This document shows, piece after piece, positions 1 through 5,417 of a DNA stretch of 7,958 nt (positions are counted from its first letter, which is position 1; every line of letters begins with the position of its first letter). Both the position numbers and the translations under genes were made by a program. The notes under the pieces are model-generated. The model ran no database searches. It worked only from the letters and a program-made list of their open reading frames with translations, and had not been told where the DNA came from. The DNA comes from Bacteroidota bacterium (GTDB lineage Bacteria > Bacteroidota > Bacteroidia > Chitinophagales > Chitinophagaceae). The stretch covers positions 1 to 7,958 of the forward strand of contig JAFAGR010000078.1 in assembly GCA_023422565.1 (NCBI GenBank), in the 5' to 3' direction.

Positions 1-3
1 TTC

Positions 4-80
4 TGGTTCCGGGTTCCTGGTTCCGGGTTCCTGGTTCCTGGTTCCGGGTTCCTTGTTTCGCATTCCTGGTTCCTGGTTCC
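4..80. repeat. Degenerate 7-bp tandem repeat, GGTTCC core
   Basis: The hexamer GGTTCC recurs at 5, 12, 19, 26, 33, 40, 47, 68 and 75, every start lying on one 7-bp register. The two units between 53 and 66 are degenerate but keep the spacing. The seventh base is T or G (occasionally other), giving about eleven units. This is low-complexity intergenic DNA of the sort common in Bacteroidota. The array begins at or before the window edge, so its true length is unknown. No coding function is suggested. Confidence 0.9.
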
Positions 81-113
81 ATGTTGTTGAGTTTTTCGTT
101 TCTAATTTGACAT

Positions 114-204
114 GAATACCTTGCCCATTATACCTTGTACCATGTACCTTGAACCTTGCTCCGTATCTCAAATCCCAAATCCCAAATCCATCATCCCATT
201 ACCA
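114..204. repeat. Drifting 7-bp tandem repeat (ACC-ending to AAATCCC units)
   Basis: Thirteen consecutive 7-base units can be read without a break in phase. Early units end in ACC or TCC: 128-134 is TTATACC, 135-141 is TTGTACC, 142-148 is ATGTACC, 149-155 is TTGAACC. Later ones turn into AAATCCC (170-176 and 177-183), AAATCCA (184-190) and then TCATCCC (191-197). The unit sequence changes along the array while the period does not. Its end lies about 45 bp upstream of the hydrolase start, so it probably forms part of that gene's upstream region or leader. No function is evident. Confidence 0.8.
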
Positions 205-248
205 TTTAATTCGTAATTTCCCCCAACTCAAAACAATTGCTACGTATC

Positions 249-1796
249 ATGATGAAAAAGTTTTTCCTGCTTGCCCTCACGGTAAACACGCTTCAGCTAC
301 AAGCACAAATGAGCTCGTCTCAAATTGATAGCCTTGTCAATCTCACCTTGAAAACTTTTGATGTGCCGGGCATAGCGGTGGGAATAGTTAAAGATGGTAA
401 AGTGATCCACGCCAAAGGATATGGTGTTCGTTCGCTGGATAGTAAATTACCCGTTGACGAACAAACGCTTTTCGGTATCGCATCAAACAGTAAAGCCTTC
501 ACCGGGTTAGCATTGGGAATGATGGTGGATGAAGGGAAACTTACCTGGGATGACCCGGTGCGTAAGCACCTGCCGGAGTTCAAATTATATGATCCTTATG
601 TTTCCGAAAATTTTACCGTTCGCGATCTGCTTACTCATCGTAGCGGACTGGGGCTCGGTGCAGGAGATCTGATGTTCTTCCCGGATGGCAATAATTTTAC
701 AAAGAAAGAAATACTTCATAATCTTCGCTACTTAAAGCCGGTTTCACAATTCCGTACTAAATACGATTACGACAATAACCTTTACATCGTTGCGGGAATG
801 GTGCTTGAAAAAGTAGCCGGGCTAACCTGGGAAGATTTCATCGAACAGAGAATTATGAAACCTCTTGGCTTTGATAAGAGCCGGGCTTCATGGTCGCGTT
901 CGCAGCAAAACAAAAACATTATTGATGCGCACGTACCGGTTGATGGCGTGGTGAAAACGATTCCGCACGACTGGTCAGAAAACGCTAACGCCGCAGGAGG
1001 AATCATGAGCAATATTGAAGACCTTTCGAAATGGATGATCTTCCAGATGGATAGTGGCCGCTACGGCAATAACAAATCATTAGTAAGCAAAAGAGTGCTG
1101 ATGGAAACATGGACGCCGCAAACCATCATACCGGTAAACAATCGCGGCACTTACAATACAAATTTTGCCGGTTATGGCCTGGGATGGTTTGTGAGTGATG
1201 TGGCCGGCAAAAAACAATTACAACATTCCGGCGGATTGTTAGGTACGGTAACGCTTACTACATTTATTCCTGAAATTAAACTAGGTATCATTGTGCTGAC
1301 CAATCAGCAAAGCGGCGCGGCTTTCAATGCGATAACCAATACCATTAAAGACAGCTATCTCGGTATAAAAGGCTACGACAGGGTAAAGATGGCGCGCGGT
1401 GGTGTTGATCAGCGGGAGACTGAAGCAAAGGCAATTGTGAATGCGGTTTGGAAAATGGTTGACTCATCAAAACGAATTAAGGCAGTTCCCGATGCAAAGA
1501 TTTATACAGGTATCTACAAAGATGATTGGTTCGGCCAGGTTTCCATCACCGAAGAAAAGGAAGGCATTCGTTTCGTTTCCACAAAATCACCACGGCTGAA
1601 AGGCACAATGTATTTCTACACCGGCAATACCTGGGTGGTGAAGTGGGACGACAGAAGTTTTGATGCCGACGCCTTCGCAAGCTTTGTATTAGATGAAAAA
1701 GGCAAAGCAAAAGGCTTCTCCATGCGAGCCTTTTCACCCTTAACCGATTTCAGCTTTGATTTTCATGACCTTGATTTCAAAAGGGTTGAAGATTGA
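249..1796 (+). CDS. Exported serine hydrolase, beta-lactamase/PBP fold with DUF3471-type C-terminal domain
   Basis: A 515-residue protein of the beta-lactamase-related serine hydrolase family (class C/AmpC-like fold), which includes peptidases, esterases and D-amino-acid-processing enzymes. Counting from ATG 249, the first 20 or so residues form a signal peptide (MMKK, a Phe/Leu-rich core, then QLQA before Q), so the enzyme acts in the periplasm or on the surface. The SxxK motif is Ser79-Asn-Ser-Lys82 (Ser79 predicted nucleophile), the YxN motif is Tyr174-Asp-Asn176, and the third motif is His326-Ser-Gly-Gly, the HxG variant usual in the esterase/peptidase branch. Residues from about 410 to the end resemble the beta-barrel DUF3471 domain often appended to such hydrolases. 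The start is uncertain between ATG 249 and ATG 252; an in-frame TTG at 237 would only add four residues before the positively charged n-region. No Shine-Dalgarno sequence is visible. The substrate cannot be told from sequence, and a true beta-lactamase role is not supported. The gene stands alone between two repeat arrays. Confidence 0.93.
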   Translation: MMKKFFLLALTVNTLQLQAQMSSSQIDSLVNLTLKTFDVPGIAVGIVKDGKVIHAKGYGVRSLDSKLPVDEQTLFGIASNSKAFTGLALGMMVDEGKLTWDDPVRKHLPEFKLYDPYVSENFTVRDLLTHRSGLGLGAGDLMFFPDGNNFTKKEILHNLRYLKPVSQFRTKYDYDNNLYIVAGMVLEKVAGLTWEDFIEQRIMKPLGFDKSRASWSRSQQNKNIIDAHVPVDGVVKTIPHDWSENANAAGGIMSNIEDLSKWMIFQMDSGRYGNNKSLVSKRVLMETWTPQTIIPVNNRGTYNTNFAGYGLGWFVSDVAGKKQLQHSGGLLGTVTLTTFIPEIKLGIIVLTNQQSGAAFNAITNTIKDSYLGIKGYDRVKMARGGVDQRETEAKAIVNAVWKMVDSSKRIKAVPDAKIYTGIYKDDWFGQVSITEEKEGIRFVSTKSPRLKGTMYFYTGNTWVVKWDDRSFDADAFASFVLDEKGKAKGFSMRAFSPLTDFSFDFHDLDFKRVED

Positions 1797-1879
1797 TGGA
1801 TGGCTATATGGTTTAATGGTTTTATCGTTGAATGGTTGAATGGTTTTATGGTTGAATCGATGGATAGCTTAATGGTTGG
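1792..1879. repeat. 8-bp-period tandem repeat, ATGGTTKA consensus
   Basis: ATGG or a one-base variant (ATCG, ATAG) occurs at 1800, 1808, 1816, 1824, 1832, 1840, 1848, 1856, 1864 and 1872, an exact 8-bp spacing over ten units. The bases at 1792-1799 (ATTGATGG, similar to ATCGATGG at 1856) look like one more unit that overlaps the final Asp codon and the TGA stop of the hydrolase. The array ends at a G-run near 1878. Short open frames through it are by-products of the repeat. Confidence 0.85.
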
Positions 1880-2032
1880 GGAGGAATGCGCGGCTGTCAC
1901 TTTCTCCCACGGCCATCAACTGTTTAGGAAAAGGGCTTATTTGTGCTCTGAAGGCTTTAAAAAAAACATTACATTTACCTATCCTTTCAAAAACCACAAC
2001 CTTGCGAACGACACCTACACTTAAGAGTTCGC

Positions 2033-4798
2033 ATGATAAAGCAAAACCGTTTTTGGCTGCGCACCCTTAACGTAAGAATGGAAGAAGGGTGGCTGGTAAA
2101 ACAATTATTCCTCCTTCAGTTTTTGCAGGGTGCGGGCATCGCGTTCTTCTTCACGGCATCGTTTGCACTTTTTCTTGACCGGTTTGAGATCACTGAACTT
2201 CCCTACATTTTCATATATGCCGCCTTCCTGCTCTGGGCTGCGGGTTTTCTTTATTCGCGTGCAGAGCGCGCGCTAAGCAGCATCAACCTCGCCATAAGCG
2301 TTACCATTTTTATGGGATTAAGCATTCTGGCTTTCAGGCTCGCATGGCATTACTTTGATTCAGCTTTCTTTTTCTATTTCATGCTTGCATGGTTCAATGT
2401 ATTGTACCTGCTTAATAACCTGGAGTTTTGGGGGCTGGCCTCCTTATTATTTAACGCCCGCCAAAGCAAACGTCTTTTTTCGGTGATTAGCGCGGGAGAT
2501 ATTCCGGCAAAGTTCTTCGGATATTCCCTTGCCTTATTATTTGTGGACTACATTGGTACGGTAAACCTGCTTTTTCTGGGTTTCGGCTGCATGATGCTGT
2601 CTGTTCCCTTTCTTTTAAAGATCAAACGATCTGCGAGCATCCCTGAAGTTCACCATAAGCAAAAGCACTCCGTGCCGCAGGGCGGAATAAAAAAGCTTGT
2701 TCACAATCTTACCGGCAATTCACTCACGCGGTCACTTGCCGCATTAAGTATAGTGATCACCTGCAGTTATCTCGTCATCAATTTTGCTTTTTACGCCGGC
2801 GTGAAGTCATCCTATCATAGCGACGTATCCCTTGCCAAATTCATTGCCTTCTTTCTTGCCATGGTGCGCATCATTGCTCTTGTCATTAAAATGATCTTCA
2901 CCAGCCGGCTCGTAAATCGTTTCGGAAATATCAATTCACTTCTTATCACCCCGGTGGTTATGACCATGATGGTACTGGCCATAGTTGCGGTGCAGGATAT
3001 GTCGGCCTTTCCGAAGATCATTCTTTATATGTTTGGCGCCACTTCAATTGTGGTGGATATCCTGAGGTCTTCCATCAACTCACCGGTGTTCCTCACCATC
3101 ATGCAGCCGCTGCCCGCGCACGACAGGCTCAGGGCACATACCATCGTAAAGGGAATCATGGACCCTTTCGCTTCTCTTATCACGGGGCTCATTCTCATCG
3201 CTATTATTGAATTACATGTAAGTGCAGAACTGCTCGCATTGAGCTATGTACTTCTCGCGTTTGCTGCGCTATGGTTTGCCGCTATCTACCTGGTAAACAA
3301 AAACTACATTAAAACAGTTCTTAAAACTATCAGTAGCCGGTATTTCAATAACAATAATGTGATGTTTGATGATGCGAACGCGCTCATCTACCTCCGCGAA
3401 AAAGTTAAAACAGGAAGCGAAACCGAGGCCTTGAACATCCTGGGCATGATAAGCGGAAGCAATCACCACAACCAGGCAGAATTGTGTTCACTCGCACTGG
3501 AAAACAAATCGGTTGAGGTGAGGAAAATGGCATTGGATATAATAGCCAGGAATGATCTGGACGTTTCCCAAAATACAATAGCCGCATTCTTAAATGATAA
3601 TAATGAAGGTGTTCGCGTGAAAGCAGCGGCGGCTCTTAAAGACGAAGCCTTTCAACAATTGCTCATCCCTCTTCTCACGCATTCATCAGAGTCTGTACAA
3701 AATGCGGCGATCGGCTCATTGTTGAAAAGCACTAATCCGCAGTTTGCAAAGGCGGCGCAAAATGAGCTCCGGCAACTTTACACTTCATTTGATGCACGCC
3801 ACCGAACCGCAGCGGCAAATCTTCTTGCTGTGGTTAGTGAAGAGGACTACCGGCATCAGCTCGCCCTTCTTATGAAAGATGAATCACGAATGGTTCGTGA
3901 AGCTGCCTTCTCCGCCGCAGCAAAATCGGGTAATACAGGCCTGGTTGAAAAAATGACGGAGGTATTTACCTCCAATGAAAAAGAAGTTTCCGCAGCGCTT
4001 ATTCAATCGGGAGAGCCGGCCCTGTCATCAATAAGAAAACTGATAACTTCCCCCGAAACCGGCCGGGCGCAGGCAGAAAAGCTTATACTGATTTGCGGAA
4101 GAATAGGAGGAGCAAAAGCAGAAAGAATTCTGTTGACTCTTTTGCCCGGAGATTCCGCATACTCAGGCGCGGTAACAAAAGCCCTCTACCGAACCGGGTT
4201 TTCGGCAACGGGGAACCACGCCATGTTACTAACGGAAAAGGTTAAACGCTTGTTGGATAAATGTGAAACGCTCTGCAGGATGCACACTTTGCTAAATGAG
4301 GAAGACCAATACAAGTTGCTGACAGATGCTTTCACCATTGAATTTGAACAGGCGCGTGAAGAACTTCTTTATCTCTTTGCGATGCTGTACAACAGGGAGA
4401 TGATCAACAAGGTAAGAAACGCTTTCACTTCAGGTAACCGCGAAAGGATCATCAATGCCATGGAGATCATTGACCTTTCGGTAAAAAAAGAGTTTGCACA
4501 CGCGTTTAATACTTATTTCGAACCCGGCACAAATAAAAAGAACATAACACGCAAACCGCCGGGCGAAGCACTTATTACGGTTACCACCGTGTTTGAAAGC
4601 ATCCTCGCCGACCACAGAGGATTTTATAATGACTGGACCAAGGCGTGCTCCCTGTATCTCGGCACATCGCACTCCGAAATGATAAGCCCTGCGTTGGTGA
4701 ATAAGTATGCAAACTCAGATTCTGCAATTCTTCGGGAAACCGCTTCATGCACTTTCATTGTGCCCGTGAACCCCAAAACTCTAAAACAGGAAATTTAA
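2033..4798 (+). CDS. NTT/MFS-like membrane transporter fused to a C-terminal HEAT-repeat domain
   Basis: A 921-residue inner-membrane protein in two halves. Residues about 22-422 contain some twelve hydrophobic helices (for example 23-48, 57-75, 84-104, 110-130, 157-195, 233-255, 267-288, 301-321, 328-348, 375-395, 400-421). The loop after helix 4 (Glu131-Phe-Trp-Gly, then Asn-Ala-Arg-Gln-Ser-Lys-Arg at 141-147, then a Ser-Ala-Gly stretch) resembles the ATP/ADP translocase (NTT) branch of the major facilitator superfamily. Residues about 440-910 are alpha-helical HEAT-type repeats, with typical patterns such as SVEVRKMALDII (493-504), EGVRVKAAAAL (525-535) and SRMVREAAFSAA (618-629). NTT-type transporters with HEAT extensions are known in free-living bacteria; whether they carry nucleotides is generally unproven, so the substrate is left open. 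ATG 2033 is preferred over ATG 2078 because the residues before helix 1 (RTLNVRMEEGW) look like part of the family. The next gene follows after 7 bp, so the two form an operon. No frameshift is seen. Confidence 0.83.
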   Translation: MIKQNRFWLRTLNVRMEEGWLVKQLFLLQFLQGAGIAFFFTASFALFLDRFEITELPYIFIYAAFLLWAAGFLYSRAERALSSINLAISVTIFMGLSILAFRLAWHYFDSAFFFYFMLAWFNVLYLLNNLEFWGLASLLFNARQSKRLFSVISAGDIPAKFFGYSLALLFVDYIGTVNLLFLGFGCMMLSVPFLLKIKRSASIPEVHHKQKHSVPQGGIKKLVHNLTGNSLTRSLAALSIVITCSYLVINFAFYAGVKSSYHSDVSLAKFIAFFLAMVRIIALVIKMIFTSRLVNRFGNINSLLITPVVMTMMVLAIVAVQDMSAFPKIILYMFGATSIVVDILRSSINSPVFLTIMQPLPAHDRLRAHTIVKGIMDPFASLITGLILIAIIELHVSAELLALSYVLLAFAALWFAAIYLVNKNYIKTVLKTISSRYFNNNNVMFDDANALIYLREKVKTGSETEALNILGMISGSNHHNQAELCSLALENKSVEVRKMALDIIARNDLDVSQNTIAAFLNDNNEGVRVKAAAALKDEAFQQLLIPLLTHSSESVQNAAIGSLLKSTNPQFAKAAQNELRQLYTSFDARHRTAAANLLAVVSEEDYRHQLALLMKDESRMVREAAFSAAAKSGNTGLVEKMTEVFTSNEKEVSAALIQSGEPALSSIRKLITSPETGRAQAEKLILICGRIGGAKAERILLTLLPGDSAYSGAVTKALYRTGFSATGNHAMLLTEKVKRLLDKCETLCRMHTLLNEEDQYKLLTDAFTIEFEQAREELLYLFAMLYNREMINKVRNAFTSGNRERIINAMEIIDLSVKKEFAHAFNTYFEPGTNKKNITRKPPGEALITVTTVFESILADHRGFYNDWTKACSLYLGTSHSEMISPALVNKYANSDSAILRETASCTFIVPVNPKTLKQEI

Positions 4799-4805
4799 AC
4801 CGGAT

Positions 4806-5267
4806 ATGATTAAACAGGAGCAGGAAAAATTGATGTTGCTGGAGAAAGTGTTATTGCTAAAGTCTTTAAAGCTTTTCAGCGAAACCCCCGAAACCATATT
4901 GGCCGAACTTGCCCCGCTAATGGAAGAAGTGGAGGTGGAGGAAGGTACCGATATTTTCAGCGAAGGCTCGGAGGGAGATTGTATGTATATTATCTACAGT
5001 GGCGAAATTCACATTCATAAATCAACCATTTCACTAGCCCGCCTGAAAGAAAAGGAGGTTTTTGGCGAACTGGCATTGCTGGATGCCGAAACGAGAAGCG
5101 CTACCGCTACCGCTACACAAGACTGCATCCTCTTTAAAATTGATCAGGAACCCTTTTATGAACTTCTTGATACTAGGCCGGAAGTTGCCCGCGGCTTTAT
5201 TAAAATTCTTTGTAAAAGGTTGAGAAAATTGAACGAAAAGACGGCCAGGGGAAGCCTGAGCGAATAA
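4806..5267 (+). CDS. Stand-alone cyclic nucleotide-binding (CRP-type) domain protein
   Basis: A 153-residue protein consisting of one cyclic nucleotide-binding beta-roll with short flanking helices. The phosphate-binding cassette is clear: Phe86-Gly-Glu88-Leu-Ala-Leu-Leu, then Arg97-Ser-Ala99. It keeps the Glu and Arg that hold the ribose and cyclic phosphate in CRP and protein kinase A, so ligand binding is plausible. There is no C-terminal helix-turn-helix, so it is not a CRP/FNR transcription factor, and no signal peptide or membrane helix, so it is cytoplasmic. The gene begins 7 bp after the transporter/HEAT gene and is very probably cotranscribed with it; a role in sensing a nucleotide for that membrane protein is an inference. 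The start is ambiguous: ATG 4806 gives the full frame, while ATG 4833 (MLLEKVLLLKSLKLF) has a better purine-rich tract ahead of it and would give 144 residues with the whole domain intact. Confidence 0.88.
   Translation: MIKQEQEKLMLLEKVLLLKSLKLFSETPETILAELAPLMEEVEVEEGTDIFSEGSEGDCMYIIYSGEIHIHKSTISLARLKEKEVFGELALLDAETRSATATATQDCILFKIDQEPFYELLDTRPEVARGFIKILCKRLRKLNEKTARGSLSE
4816..4825 (+). promoter_or_regulatory. Possible ribosome binding site for an internal start at 4833
   Basis: The tract AGGAGCAGGA lies inside the first codons of the cyclic nucleotide-binding gene, with the second AGGA 7 bases before ATG 4833. ATG 4806 has only a distant AGGA (4788-4791). Bacteroidota rely little on Shine-Dalgarno pairing, so this raises the possibility of the shorter start without settling it. 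Confidence 0.25.
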
Positions 5268-5282
5268 TGAATTAAATAAGGT

Positions 5283-5317
5283 TTTGTTATAAGTTTAAAA
5301 TTTTTCACCTATATTTA
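5283..5317 (+). promoter_or_regulatory. Possible Bacteroidota-type promoter for the subtilase-like gene
   Basis: A TTTG at 5283-5286 and TATATTTA at 5310-5317 resemble the Bacteroidota primary-sigma elements (TTTG at -33 and TAnnTTTG at -7). The last base of the -7 element is A instead of G, and the spacer is 23 bases, at the long end. It would give a leader of roughly 95 bases before ATG 5418. The region is AT-rich, so a chance match is quite possible. Confidence 0.25.
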
Positions 5318-5373
5318 TCCTTCTCTTTCAAGCCACTCCTATAAAATCCACGCCTCCGCTGATTCCGCTTTTC

Positions 5374-5391
5374 AATACCTCAATGGGTATT
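5374..5391. other. Small inverted repeat in the leader of the subtilase-like gene
   Basis: AATACC (5374-5379) and GGTATT (5386-5391) are exact reverse complements around a six-base loop, TCAATG. The hairpin ends 26 bases before ATG 5418. With a 6-bp stem and only two G-C pairs it is weak. It could be an operator half-pair, an RNA hairpin, or chance. It lacks the long U-run of a typical intrinsic terminator (only four T follow, at 5395-5398). Confidence 0.3.
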
Positions 5392-5417
5392 ACCTTTTAA
5401 CCAGGCAATGATTTTAT

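Noticed and set aside
103..109. TAATTTG as a -7 element for the hydrolase
   Set aside because: It is one base short of TAnnTTTG, has no suitable TTTG upstream, and lies about 140 bases from the start.
4..204. CRISPR array or telomere-like/G-quadruplex element
   Set aside because: A 7-bp period with no spacers cannot be CRISPR. G-runs are mostly two bases and irregular, so stable quadruplexes are not well supported, and nothing indicates a replicon end.
237..248. TTG start at 237 adding four residues to the hydrolase
   Set aside because: ATG 249/252 begins a standard signal peptide (MMKK); the TTG extension adds nothing to it and has no ribosome-binding support.
249..1796. True class C beta-lactamase
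   Set aside because: The HSGG third motif, the added DUF3471-type domain and the 515-residue length fit the general serine hydrolase/esterase branch and not AmpC, which carries KTG and is about 380 residues.
1940..1977. Promoter-like TTTG (1940-1943) and TACATTTA (1970-1977) ahead of the transporter gene
   Set aside because: The spacer is 26 bases, too long for the Bacteroidota consensus, and the -7 element lacks its final G; the operon promoter is left unassigned.
1800..2070. Two small overlapping open frames (1800-2024 and 1876-2070, + strand)
   Set aside because: The first is mostly translation of the 8-bp repeat and the second overlaps the transporter start in another frame; neither shows a domain or credible start signal.
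4806..5267. CRP/FNR transcription regulator
   Set aside because: The chain ends soon after the binding-domain C helix and has no helix-turn-helix.
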